DNA of 64,000 bases from Martelella sp. NC20 (GTDB taxonomy: Bacteria; Pseudomonadota; Alphaproteobacteria; Rhizobiales; Rhizobiaceae), in NCBI RefSeq assembly GCF_013459645.1, contig NZ_CP054861.1, forward strand, positions 3,956,001 through 4,020,000, written 5' to 3'. Below the pieces are notes generated by a model. That model saw only the letters and a list, made by a program, of their open reading frames with translations. It did no database searches and was not told the DNA's origin. Below are positions 43,403-51,820 of this stretch, in pieces. A program made the position numbers and the translations under genes. The first letter of the stretch is position 1, and every line of letters starts with the position of its first letter.

Positions 43403-44031
43403 TGTTCTACGATCCCCGCCATCAGCATCATGGCCTGCCGCACAATCCGTGGCTGGCCCTGATCGTGCCCCGACCCATCGGCTGGATCTCGACCCTGTCG
43501 GCATCGGGCGTGGCCAACCTCGCACCCTATAGCTGCTTCAACGCGATCTCGGGCAAGCCGCCCTTCGTGATGTTCTCCTCCGACAGCCCCAAGCACAGCT
43601 ACGCCAATGCCGAGGCGACGGGCTATTTCTGCGTCAATATCGCGACCTATGCCCTGCGCGAGGCGATGAACCTCAGCTCCGCGACCTGGCCCGAGGGCGT
43701 GGACGAATTCGCCGAAGCCGGGCTGAGCGCCGTGCCTTGCGAGAACATCCCCTGCCCGCGCGTGGCGGAATCGCCCGTGGCCGTGGAATGTATCGTTTCG
43801 CAGATTTTGACGCTGAAGCCCTCGACCGGCGCCGAATGCACGAACCGCGTCATCATCGGCGAGGTGGTCGGCATCCATATCGACGAAAGCGTCCTGCAGG
43901 ATGACGGGATTGTCGATGTCGAGCTGCTGCAGCCGTTGGGCCGGATGGGATATATGGAATACACGGTCCCGCCCCGGTCCTTCACCATGATGCGCCCTGT
44001 TATGGGCCCGGACGGAAAGGTTACGCCATGA
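43402..44031 (+). CDS. Flavin reductase family protein
   Basis: A 209-residue FMN-binding split-barrel protein (flavin_reduct family). RPIGWISTLSASGVANLAPYS (about 22-42, given here in part) and PFVMFSSD are the FMN-binding region. Such proteins supply reduced flavin to a monooxygenase or act as oxidoreductases themselves; no flavin monooxygenase is adjacent. Overlaps the CMD-family gene by 1 bp and the crotonase by 4 bp. Confidence 0.85.
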   Translation: MFYDPRHQHHGLPHNPWLALIVPRPIGWISTLSASGVANLAPYSCFNAISGKPPFVMFSSDSPKHSYANAEATGYFCVNIATYALREAMNLSSATWPEGVDEFAEAGLSAVPCENIPCPRVAESPVAVECIVSQILTLKPSTGAECTNRVIIGEVVGIHIDESVLQDDGIVDVELLQPLGRMGYMEYTVPPRSFTMMRPVMGPDGKVTP

Positions 44032-44792
44032 GCCACGAAACCCTGACGCTGACGGTGGCGGACCACATCGCCACCATCACCATCGCCCGCCCGCCCGTGA
44101 ATGCGCAGAACAACCGCTTTCGCGAGGAACTGGCCGAGGTGGTGGACAGCCTCGGCGACCGGTCCGATGTGCGCGTCATCATCCTCACAGGCGAAGGCAA
44201 GGCATTTTCCGCCGGCGCCGACCTCACCGAGCGTCCGACCCAGGAGCCGGGCCACTACACCGCCCACAACCGCCGCGTCCGGGCCAGCTTCGACTGCCTG
44301 CTGGAATGCCCCAAGCCGATCATCGCCGCCGTGAACGGCGCGGCCATCGGCGCGGGCTGCGTGACCGCGCTCTGCTGCGATATCATCGTGACCTCGGAAA
44401 AGGGCTTCCTGCAGATGACCGAGGTCAATGTCGGCCTTGCCGGCGGGGTTGCCCATGTGCGCCGTCATTTCGGCGAGAGCGACGCGCGACTGCTGATCAT
44501 GACGGCACGGCGCATCCATGGGCCCGAACTGTTGCGCATGAACGTCGCCTCGGCATGCACCGCGCCCGAGGATCTGATGCCGACCGCGATCAGCATCGCC
44601 GCCGATATCGCCAAGGCGAGCCCCTCTGCCGTGCGCGCGGCGAAACGATCGTTTCAGGTGACCGAGGGCATGTCGATCTACGATGCCTACCGGTTCGAGC
44701 AGTCCCAGACAAAGGCTCTGTCGACCTCGGACGACACGGCCGAGGCGATGGCCGCCTTCCGCGAAAAGCGCCCGCCGGCATTCAAGGGCTGA
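44028..44792 (+). CDS. Enoyl-CoA hydratase/isomerase family protein (atypical active site)
   Basis: A 254-residue crotonase-fold protein. The oxyanion-hole segments KAFSAGADL (about 58-66) and NGAAIGAGC (about 103-111) are present. Of the two catalytic Glu of enoyl-CoA hydratase, the second is kept (E132, MTEVNVG) but the first is replaced by Val (V112, GCVTALCCD). It may therefore be an isomerase, hydrolase or C-C lyase rather than a hydratase. Last gene of the plus-strand run; it meets the GntR gene tail to tail with no gap. Confidence 0.87.
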   Translation: MSHETLTLTVADHIATITIARPPVNAQNNRFREELAEVVDSLGDRSDVRVIILTGEGKAFSAGADLTERPTQEPGHYTAHNRRVRASFDCLLECPKPIIAAVNGAAIGAGCVTALCCDIIVTSEKGFLQMTEVNVGLAGGVAHVRRHFGESDARLLIMTARRIHGPELLRMNVASACTAPEDLMPTAISIAADIAKASPSAVRAAKRSFQVTEGMSIYDAYRFEQSQTKALSTSDDTAEAMAAFREKRPPAFKG

Positions 44793-45548
44793 TCAGCGCA
44801 GCTTGACCTCGATCTTCATCATATCGCCGCGATAGATGCCGTTGGCCAGCAGGACGATGTCCCCGTGCTGGTCGACGGTGATGCGTTGAACTCTGGCCAC
44901 CGGATCGCCGATCGAGACATTCAGTTCGGTCGCCGTCTCCAGATCGGCGGAGCCGATGGTGACGATCTGGACGGCGTCCTCGATCGTGTGGCCCGGAAGG
45001 TCGTGGGCGATCCGCATCGCGGTGATGCGGGAATAGGCCTCATCCGGGATCAGCGGCACGATGCGTTCATCGACATAGACATCGCCGATCATGAATGGCG
45101 CACCCGCGCGGCTGTGGCGACGTTTCAGATGCCGGTAAGACGGCGCCGGCCTACCGATTTCGCTTTCACGCCGTGGCAGCTTGACGCCGCGCTCGTCACC
45201 CAGAATGTCGATCGTGGCATTGTCGCGCGCGATCAGCAGGCCTGACCAGTCGGTCTTGACCTCACACCACAGATCGCGGTTAGGGCGCTCGACGACGAAG
45301 GTGCCCTTGGCGCGATAACGCTCGATCAGGCCCTCGCCCTCGATGATATCCAGCGCCTGCCTTATGGTCATGGTCGCAACGCCACATTGTTCGGCGAGTT
45401 CCTTCACGGTCGGGATCTTGGCGCCGATGTCCCATTCGCCCGTTTCGATCCGCTGACGGAACAGACCGGCCAGTTGGATATAGCGCGATACGTTGCTCTT
45501 CTGCAGCGCCCTTGCCGTCGCGTTCATCACCGATGTCATGTCATGCAC
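44793..45548 (-). CDS. GntR-family regulator, HutC subfamily (UTRA domain)
   Basis: A 251-residue regulator: winged-helix HTH at about 33-85 (IGAKIPTVKELAEQCGVATM and TIRQALDIIEGEGLI) and a C-terminal UTRA ligand domain ending in IYRGDMMKIEV. HutC members sense pathway intermediates and usually repress neighbouring catabolic genes. Convergent with the crotonase gene and upstream of the GST gene on the same strand. Probable controller of the 34-50 kb island. Confidence 0.88.
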   Translation of the reverse strand: MHDMTSVMNATARALQKSNVSRYIQLAGLFRQRIETGEWDIGAKIPTVKELAEQCGVATMTIRQALDIIEGEGLIERYRAKGTFVVERPNRDLWCEVKTDWSGLLIARDNATIDILGDERGVKLPRRESEIGRPAPSYRHLKRRHSRAGAPFMIGDVYVDERIVPLIPDEAYSRITAMRIAHDLPGHTIEDAVQIVTIGSADLETATELNVSIGDPVARVQRITVDQHGDIVLLANGIYRGDMMKIEVKLR

Positions 45549-45632
45549 CTTATCCTTTTGCGCAAACCACCTTAGCTGCCCGCCGCAGAACCATAAAGGG
45601 CTAAGCTAGGCTTTTGATACAAGCTTTGGTCC

Positions 45633-46286
45633 TCAGCCCTCGAAGCGCAGATGCCCGGCAGTCACGTCGCCCCCATCCGGCGCATCATCCACAATCGCCG
45701 TGCTCGAGACCGAGGGGCGCGCGGCCCAATCCGCCTCCAGCGCGGCAAGCCGCGGGAAATGATCGCGCCAGTTCGAATCGCTCCAGCGGAAATCCATCTG
45801 CCCCAGAGCGCAGACGATCGCGACATGGCCGAGACCGAAGGGCGCCGACGCCAGCGCGGGAGCTTCCGCCTCCAGCGTGGCCATGACGGCGCGGGCCTTG
45901 GACAGCCAGCCTTGGGTCACCGCATCCCACGGGCCGCCCGGGCGGGTCAGTTCGGTCCGCCACAGCAGCAGCAGGTCGATCAGACCATCGCCCAGAGCCT
46001 GCCAGCGCAACTGCTCGAAACGTTTTTCCCCCAGCAGGCCGCCGCCCGCCCGATGGTCCAGATACTCGCAGATCACGCGGCTGTCGAACAGCGCCGTGCC
46101 GTCTTCGATCACCAGCGTCGGGATCTTGCCCAACGGGTTGTCGGCCATCACCGCGGCATTCGGCGGCATATGCATGGCGACCACCGAGCGGACCTGCGTG
46201 ACCTGATCCAGCTGTCCGGTTTCGTTGAGAACGATCATCACCTTGCGCACGAAGGGCGAGCGCGGCGACCAGTGCAATTTCATCAT
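45633..46286 (-). CDS. Glutathione S-transferase family protein
   Basis: A 217-residue protein with the thioredoxin-like N-terminal GST domain (WSPRSPFVRKVMIVLNE with the candidate catalytic Ser near 7-10, and NPLGKIPTLVIEDGTALFDS) and an all-helical C-terminal domain. In catabolic clusters GSTs often perform isomerisation or thiolysis steps. It lies between fadJ-like and gntR genes on the same strand; start ATG 46286 has GGGAGG upstream. Confidence 0.87.
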   Translation of the reverse strand: MMKLHWSPRSPFVRKVMIVLNETGQLDQVTQVRSVVAMHMPPNAAVMADNPLGKIPTLVIEDGTALFDSRVICEYLDHRAGGGLLGEKRFEQLRWQALGDGLIDLLLLWRTELTRPGGPWDAVTQGWLSKARAVMATLEAEAPALASAPFGLGHVAIVCALGQMDFRWSDSNWRDHFPRLAALEADWAARPSVSSTAIVDDAPDGGDVTAGHLRFEG

Positions 46287-46361
46287 AGAACGGCCTCCCT
46301 GTCTGTATCGCCGCCGAAAGGCATGCGGATATCATCACATATGAAAACATGCTGCATGTCG

Positions 46362-48446
46362 TCAGCCTTTGTGTTCGCTTACGATGCTGTCCAGCATCCG
46401 ATCGACGGGGCCGGCGACGAAGCCGTAACCGATGGCGTCGGCCAGCCGCGCCTGATCGTCACGGATCGCGGCGCGGTCCTGGTGGGCCGCCCACCAGAGC
46501 GGTCCGCCCCGCCAGCGCGGAAAACCATAGCCGTTGCAAAGCGTCACATCCACATCCGAGGGACGCTGCGCCACGCCCTGCTCCAGCAGCAGCGCGGCCT
46601 CGTTGACGATGGCGGCCAGAAGCTGGCGCTGGATGGCGTCGTCATCGATCCCGACAGGCACCACGCCCGCCGCCTGCCGCGCTTTTGCGATCACGGCCGC
46701 GACCTGTTCTGAGGGGACGGGCTTGCCTTGAGGGTAATCATACCAGCCGCCGCCGGTCTTTCGGCCCAGACGCCCGATCTCGCACAACGTATCCGGGATC
46801 GTGACATAGCGCGCCCGCGGATCGCGCGTCGGCGCCTGCCGCTTGCGCATGGCCCAGGCAATATCAAGGCCCGACATATCGGCTACGGCAAACGGCCCCA
46901 TGGCGAAGCCGAACGCGGTGGCGGCCCGATCCACTTGCTCAGGGTTCGCGCCGTCCAGCACCAGCAGTTCCGCCCGGCGGCGATAGGCTGCGTAAATACG
47001 ATTGCCGATGAAACCTTCCGCCACGCGCGCGACCACCGGCTGCTTGCCGAGCTTTCGCGCCAGCTTCAGCGCGGTCGCAAGCGTGGCGTTGTCGGTCATA
47101 TCTGTGCGCACCACCTCGAGCAGGGGCATCACATCGGCCGGGCTGAAGAAGTGCAACCCGACCACGCGGCCCCGATGCGCCAGCCCCTCTGCCATCGCGT
47201 CGATGTCCAGATAGGAGGTGTTGGTGGCAAGGATCGCGTCAGGGGCCAGCACGCGCTCAAGCCGTCCAAGAACATCACGCTTGACCTGCATGTCCTCGAA
47301 CACCGCCTCGATGGCGAGATCGCAACCCGACAGCGCATCGTAACCTGTTGCGCCGGTAACGGCGGCCTTGCGGCGCGCGGCCTCATCAGGCGTCAACCGG
47401 CCCTTTTCGAGCGCCGCATCGAGGCTGCCCCGGACCCCGGACATCGCCCTGGCCAGAGCATCCCGATCGCGCTCGACCAGCGTGACCGGCAGCCCGGCCG
47501 CGAGGAAGCAGCGAACAATCCCCTGCCCCATCGTGCCGCCGCCGATCACGCCGACCGAACCGACCGCGCGCGCAAGCCCCATGTCCAGCCCGTCCACAGC
47601 CGCCGCGCGGCGCTCCGAAAAGAACAGATGGCGCAGTGCGGTCGCATCCTCGCCCACCCGCAGACGCTGGAAGACCGCGCGCTCGTCCGCCAGGGCATCG
47701 GCGCCGTCACCCTCGGCGGCGCGGCGTATCAGCCGGATCGCCTCAGCCACGTTGGGGCGGCCCTTGCCGCGATGCAGGGCCTTGTCCGCCGCCGCGTCAA
47801 TAGCGACCGGATCGTCCGCCGGAGGCGTCAGCGCCATCGTGAGGCGCTTGGGCCGGGCGGCCCCGGCCAGAAAAGCCAGCGCGCCCGCCAGAAGATCCCC
47901 CTCAACCACGCGGTCAACCAGACCGATGGTCGCGGCCTGATCCGCCGGGATGCGGCGGGCGGCGCAGATCAGGTCTATCCCGTGCACCAGTCCCGTCAGA
48001 CGCGGCAAGCGCTGCGTGCCGCCCGCCCCGGGCACGAAACCGAGGCTGACCTCGGGCAGCCCCACCATCGTGCCGGGCGCGGCGAGCCGGTAATCACAGC
48101 CCAGGGCCAGTTCCAGCCCCCCGCCCAGGGCGACGCCATGCATGGCCGCCACGACGGGAAAGGGCGCATCCTCGACCAGCCGGATCACGTCGGGCAGTTC
48201 AGGCCATTCCAGCTTCTTGCCGAATTCCTTCAGGTCTGAGCCGGCCATGAAGCAGCGCCCGTCGCCAACGATCACCGCGCCGCTTGCGCCGTTTCGCACC
48301 GCTGCGGCAAGACCGTCCGCCAGGCCCTTGCGCACGGCGTGAGACCCCGCATTGACCGGCGGATTGCGGATTGTCAGAACGGCGACGCCATCCATCATCC
48401 GTATCTCCGCGTCGATCCGCGACTTGTCCTGCTGATCTATCAGCAT
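46362..48446 (-). CDS. Bifunctional enoyl-CoA hydratase / 3-hydroxyacyl-CoA dehydrogenase (FadJ-like)
   Basis: A 694-residue fused beta-oxidation enzyme. The N-terminal crotonase domain retains both catalytic Glu (GGGLELALGCD and GLPEVSLG). A Rossmann domain starts near 292 (VGVIGGGTMGQGIV), followed by the HAD C-terminal domain repeated twice (GFIGNRIYAAYRR, about 475; YGFPRWRGGP, about 655). It hydrates and oxidises an acyl-CoA ester. Divergent from the CoA-transferase at 48564. Confidence 0.93.
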   Translation of the reverse strand: MLIDQQDKSRIDAEIRMMDGVAVLTIRNPPVNAGSHAVRKGLADGLAAAVRNGASGAVIVGDGRCFMAGSDLKEFGKKLEWPELPDVIRLVEDAPFPVVAAMHGVALGGGLELALGCDYRLAAPGTMVGLPEVSLGFVPGAGGTQRLPRLTGLVHGIDLICAARRIPADQAATIGLVDRVVEGDLLAGALAFLAGAARPKRLTMALTPPADDPVAIDAAADKALHRGKGRPNVAEAIRLIRRAAEGDGADALADERAVFQRLRVGEDATALRHLFFSERRAAAVDGLDMGLARAVGSVGVIGGGTMGQGIVRCFLAAGLPVTLVERDRDALARAMSGVRGSLDAALEKGRLTPDEAARRKAAVTGATGYDALSGCDLAIEAVFEDMQVKRDVLGRLERVLAPDAILATNTSYLDIDAMAEGLAHRGRVVGLHFFSPADVMPLLEVVRTDMTDNATLATALKLARKLGKQPVVARVAEGFIGNRIYAAYRRRAELLVLDGANPEQVDRAATAFGFAMGPFAVADMSGLDIAWAMRKRQAPTRDPRARYVTIPDTLCEIGRLGRKTGGGWYDYPQGKPVPSEQVAAVIAKARQAAGVVPVGIDDDAIQRQLLAAIVNEAALLLEQGVAQRPSDVDVTLCNGYGFPRWRGGPLWWAAHQDRAAIRDDQARLADAIGYGFVAGPVDRMLDSIVSEHKG

Positions 48447-48503
48447 GCGATCCTCCTCTGCTCACCACCGCTGTTTCATCGCAGCGGACCCTAAATTACA
48501 TTA

Positions 48504-48519
48504 AACTAGTTGTATAGTT
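48504..48519. promoter_or_regulatory. Candidate GntR-type operator in divergent promoter
   Basis: Inverted arms AACTA and TAGTT with a 6-bp spacer, AT-rich, in the 117-bp gap between the divergent fadJ-like and CoA-transferase genes. Placement suits control of both genes by the HutC-type regulator. Confidence 0.3.
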
Positions 48520-48563
48520 CTAATCAGTGAAGCAAGCTGTGTCCGCAAACAGGAGGAAACCGG

Positions 48564-49760
48564 ATGAGCCCGTTCGAGAAACTGCGCGTGATCGACGCCA
48601 CCCATGTGCTGGCCGGCCCCTTCGCGGCCTATCAGATGGCCGTCATGGGAGCCGACGTCATCAAGATCGACCGGCCAGGCGACCCCGATCAGGTTCGCCT
48701 GCAAGGCCCTGACAGGGAATTGAGCGCGGCCGAAATGGGCACGACCTATCTGGCCCAGGGCGCCAACAAGCGATCCGCCGCGCTGGACCTGAAGACGGAT
48801 GGCGGTCAGGAGGCGCTCAAGGCGCTGCTGAAGGATGCCGATGTCTTCATCGAGAATTATCGTCCCGGGGCGCTGGCCTCCCTTGGCCTCGGCTATGAGG
48901 AGATCGCGCGGATCAATCCGCGCCTCGTTTATTGCTCCGTCTCGGCCTTCGGACAGACCGGGCCGCGCGGGCCGGAAACCGGCTATGATTTCGTCTTTCA
49001 GGCTGTCGCCGGACTGATGGCCTTGACCGGAACCGGGGAGACGGGGCCGCTGAAGACCGGCGCGCCCGTGGTCGATTACGCCACCGGCTACATGACCGCC
49101 TTTGCCATCACCGCTGCACTCTATCACCGCGAACGCACGGGACGCGGTCAGCATATCGATCTTGCCATGTTCGATGCCACGCTGATGCTGATGAGCACCC
49201 ATATCACCGCGCTGACAGCGGCGGGAAAATCGCCTCACCCCGAAGGCAACCGCTTCAACGTCGCAGGCGTGGGCGCCTATGACACCGCCGATGGATTGCT
49301 GATGCTGGGGGCCGCGAACATGCGCCAGCAGAAACGTCTTTGGCTGGCGCTTGACCGCCCCGACATGGTCAAGACGGCCCATGCCGACCGCATCGAAGCC
49401 CATGCCGCCGAGGCCGCCGTGCTGCGCGACATGATGTTGACCCGCACAGCCTCCGATTGGGAAGCGTTTCTGCGCGAGCACGGCGTCCCCGCGGGCAAGG
49501 TGCGTTCGATGGACGAAGCCCTGGCCGATCCGCAACTGGACCATCGCGGCGTGCTGCAATCCCTGCCTCAACCGCTGGGCCGCCCGGGCGAGTATCGCGT
49601 GCCCGTGGCGCCCTTCCTGATGTCCGACGGCAATCCGAGAGTGAAAACCCCGCCCCCCGCTCTTGGCCAGCATACCGAGGAAATCCTGGCTGAGGCAGGT
49701 TTCGATGCGGATCGCATCGCGGCGCTGATCGCCGGGGGCGCCGCCGTCCAGGCTAAATAA
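48564..49760 (+). CDS. Family III CoA-transferase (third copy)
   Basis: A 398-residue CaiB/BaiF enzyme (LRVIDATHVLAGPFAAYQMA at the start) with the predicted catalytic Asp in APVVDYATGYM near 174. Preceded by AGGAGG and a good ATG. Third of its family in 15 kb, implying several acid-to-CoA exchange steps or several substrates in this island. Confidence 0.92.
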   Translation: MSPFEKLRVIDATHVLAGPFAAYQMAVMGADVIKIDRPGDPDQVRLQGPDRELSAAEMGTTYLAQGANKRSAALDLKTDGGQEALKALLKDADVFIENYRPGALASLGLGYEEIARINPRLVYCSVSAFGQTGPRGPETGYDFVFQAVAGLMALTGTGETGPLKTGAPVVDYATGYMTAFAITAALYHRERTGRGQHIDLAMFDATLMLMSTHITALTAAGKSPHPEGNRFNVAGVGAYDTADGLLMLGAANMRQQKRLWLALDRPDMVKTAHADRIEAHAAEAAVLRDMMLTRTASDWEAFLREHGVPAGKVRSMDEALADPQLDHRGVLQSLPQPLGRPGEYRVPVAPFLMSDGNPRVKTPPPALGQHTEEILAEAGFDADRIAALIAGGAAVQAK

Positions 49761-49761
49761 G

Positions 49762-49787
49762 TTGTAAAATCATATTTATGCTTTATC
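49762..49787. promoter_or_regulatory. Shared 26-bp element, copy 2
   Basis: Begins TTGTAAAATCATATTTATG; 22 of 26 positions equal to the element at 34024-34049. It lies 45 bp before the start of the secreted hydrolase-like gene, just after the CoA-transferase stop, so the last gene has its own promoter/operator. Confidence 0.5.
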
Positions 49788-49832
49788 TTGGGCATGTCGC
49801 GTCTGGCGACAAGAACCATGGGAGGAGAAAAC

Positions 49833-50675
49833 ATGAAAACAGTAATCGCAGCGATGGGGCTGAGCCTTGCCCTGACAGGAGCCGTCATGGCCGCCGAGGC
49901 ACAAGAGAAAACCGCAATGAACGGCGATAATCAGGTGGGATACTCGGTCAGAGGCGATGGGCCGCTGGTGGTGATGATCGCCTCGACAGGGCGCGGATCG
50001 TCCGAGTTCGCGCCGCTGGCCGACCGGCTGGCCGAACGCGGCTACAAGGTCGTGCTGCCCGAACCGCGCGGCATCGGCCAGAGCACGGGCAAGATGGATG
50101 ACGTCAGCTTTCACGATTTCGGCGACGATTTCGCAGCCGTGATCGAACAGGAGGGCGGACCAGCCATCGTCGCAGGCCATGCCTATGGCCAATGGATCGC
50201 CAAGACCGTGGCCTCGGATCACCCCGACATGGTCAGCGGCGTCGTTCTGCTGGCGGGCGGCGCAAAGTCCTGGCCGCCGGAACTGTCGGACGCGATCACC
50301 ATGATCAACGACCCGGATTCGACCCGCGATCAGAAGATGCAGGGGCTGATGCTGGCCTTCTTCACCGACGAGGAAACCGCCGAGCCGTGGCTGGAGGGCT
50401 GGCATCAGGACGTCACCCGGAGCCAGCGCGCCGCGCGCAAGCAGACCGAGCGCGACAGCTACTGGTCGGGCGGCGCCGCGCCGATCCTCGACCTGCAGGC
50501 GGGCTCCGACCCGTTCCGCCCCGCGGTATCGCGCAACGAGGTACGCGACGAGTTGGGCGCCGACCGCGTCACGGTTATGGTGATCGACGGCGCCAGCCAC
50601 GCTTTGCCTGCCGCAAAACCCGTCGAAACGGCGGACGCCATCGCCGATTGGGCGGACGGCATCGTCAAGCAATAG
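49833..50675 (+). CDS. Secreted alpha/beta-hydrolase-fold protein lacking the nucleophile Ser
   Basis: A 280-residue protein with a signal peptide (MKTVIAAMGLSLALTGAVMA, then AEA) and an alpha/beta-hydrolase core. The elbow expected as GxSxG reads G115-H-A117-Y-G119: Ala (codon GCC) replaces the nucleophilic Ser. The putative catalytic His is kept (GASHALPA, H256). It is therefore probably not a standard esterase; a binding or chaperone-like role, or catalysis by another residue, is possible. The ATG at 49833 follows GGAGGAG. Last gene of the island, with its own upstream element. Confidence 0.8.
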   Translation: MKTVIAAMGLSLALTGAVMAAEAQEKTAMNGDNQVGYSVRGDGPLVVMIASTGRGSSEFAPLADRLAERGYKVVLPEPRGIGQSTGKMDDVSFHDFGDDFAAVIEQEGGPAIVAGHAYGQWIAKTVASDHPDMVSGVVLLAGGAKSWPPELSDAITMINDPDSTRDQKMQGLMLAFFTDEETAEPWLEGWHQDVTRSQRAARKQTERDSYWSGGAAPILDLQAGSDPFRPAVSRNEVRDELGADRVTVMVIDGASHALPAAKPVETADAIADWADGIVKQ

Positions 50676-50862
50676 CCCCAGTAGGACAACGAGCATCCCG
50701 GGATCGTCTGATGGCCTGATGCGGGTTCGCTTTTCACAAGCACCGCATTTGTCTGTCGGGGACTGTTCCCGGGCCGCAAGGAACGGTCCGCCATCGCAGC
50801 GCACCTGCCCTGCTCAAAGCGTTCGATCCTGCGCGACGCAATCTTCGCGGAGAGCTAAGCAG

Positions 50863-51681
50863 CTAAAGCATTCCCCGCGCGATATGCTCGATCTTCTGCG
50901 TGACCTCAAGCAGGCGCGGCGCGAGTTCCTGTTCCAGCCTCTCCGTGGTGAAAAGGGAGCGCAGGCCGCCGACATTGACGCAATAGACGGGATAGCCATC
51001 CGGCCTTCGGATCACCGCGCCGGCGGAATTCGCCTCGGCGATCCAGTCGCCATTGCTCAGCGCGAAGCCGTTGCGCTCGGCATAGGCGATCGCCGCACGC
51101 GTCTTGACCTCCATCTCCGGCCAACCCTCGCCGAACTGTTTTGCCGCAGCGCTCAGGCACGCCTCCCGTTCCTTTTCCGGCAGGGCAGCGAGAAAGGCGC
51201 GGCCCATGCCGGTGGAAACCATGGGAATGCGCGAACCGACCCCGAGGCGAATTGCCATCGAGGCCTTGGTGCGGCAGGCCTCGACATAGATGATCTCGTT
51301 TCCGTCAAGGGTGCCGAGATAGACGCTGGCATTGGCGTATTCGGCAAGCGACTGCATGTAGGGCCGCGCGATGTCGCGGATCTCCATCTGCGCCATCACG
51401 TCATAGCCGAGCGTCAACACCGCGGGGCCCAGCGAATAACGCCCGGTCTCCTCGTCATGGTTGAGATAGCCCAATTCCGTAAGCGTGAAGGTCAGCCGCG
51501 AGACCGTCGCCTTGGACAGGCCGACGCGCCCGGCGATCTCGGCGTTGCCGATCGGCCGGTTGTCGGGACCGAACGCCTTCAGGACGGCCAGTCCGCGTGC
51601 GAGGCCGGAGTTGATCCTGTAGTCTTTTTTGCCGCTTGAAGGGGGCGGCGCTTCTTTTCTTCTGACCAAGGCGGTTTCCAT
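50863..51681 (-). CDS. IclR-family transcriptional regulator
   Basis: A 272-residue regulator with winged HTH (NAEIAGRVGLSKATVSRLTF, about 45-64) and the IclR effector domain (SVYLGTLDGNEIIYVEA and STGMGRAFLAAL). Downstream of, and co-oriented with, the TPP-enzyme gene. Longer starts (51720, 51744) would place a GACA/TGTC inverted repeat inside the gene; the ATG at 51681 is preferred. Activator or repressor of catabolic genes nearby. Confidence 0.87.
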   Translation of the reverse strand: METALVRRKEAPPPSSGKKDYRINSGLARGLAVLKAFGPDNRPIGNAEIAGRVGLSKATVSRLTFTLTELGYLNHDEETGRYSLGPAVLTLGYDVMAQMEIRDIARPYMQSLAEYANASVYLGTLDGNEIIYVEACRTKASMAIRLGVGSRIPMVSTGMGRAFLAALPEKEREACLSAAAKQFGEGWPEMEVKTRAAIAYAERNGFALSNGDWIAEANSAGAVIRRPDGYPVYCVNVGGLRSLFTTERLEQELAPRLLEVTQKIEHIARGML

Positions 51682-51695
51682 TCGGGAGACGATCG

Positions 51696-51710
51696 GACAG
51701 TCATTTTGTC
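51696..51710. promoter_or_regulatory. Candidate IclR operator near its own gene
   Basis: GACA-n7-TGTC (extended CGGACA ... TGTCTG) about 15 bp upstream of the preferred IclR start. The same hexamers occur in the site at 62029-62045 in the opposite order. Confidence 0.3.
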
Positions 51711-51820
51711 TGTGAGACATATCCACAAGGAAACCCAAATGCAAACGTCAAGCCGGGCAAGAACAGGCAAGGCTCGCGCGGCGGCCTCCTCCGCCGCGCG
51801 ATACCGCCCGTTTTGCGCCC

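Noticed and set aside
46728..48239. 503-codon plus-strand open frame
   Set aside because: Antisense to the fadJ-like gene, which has complete catalytic motifs.
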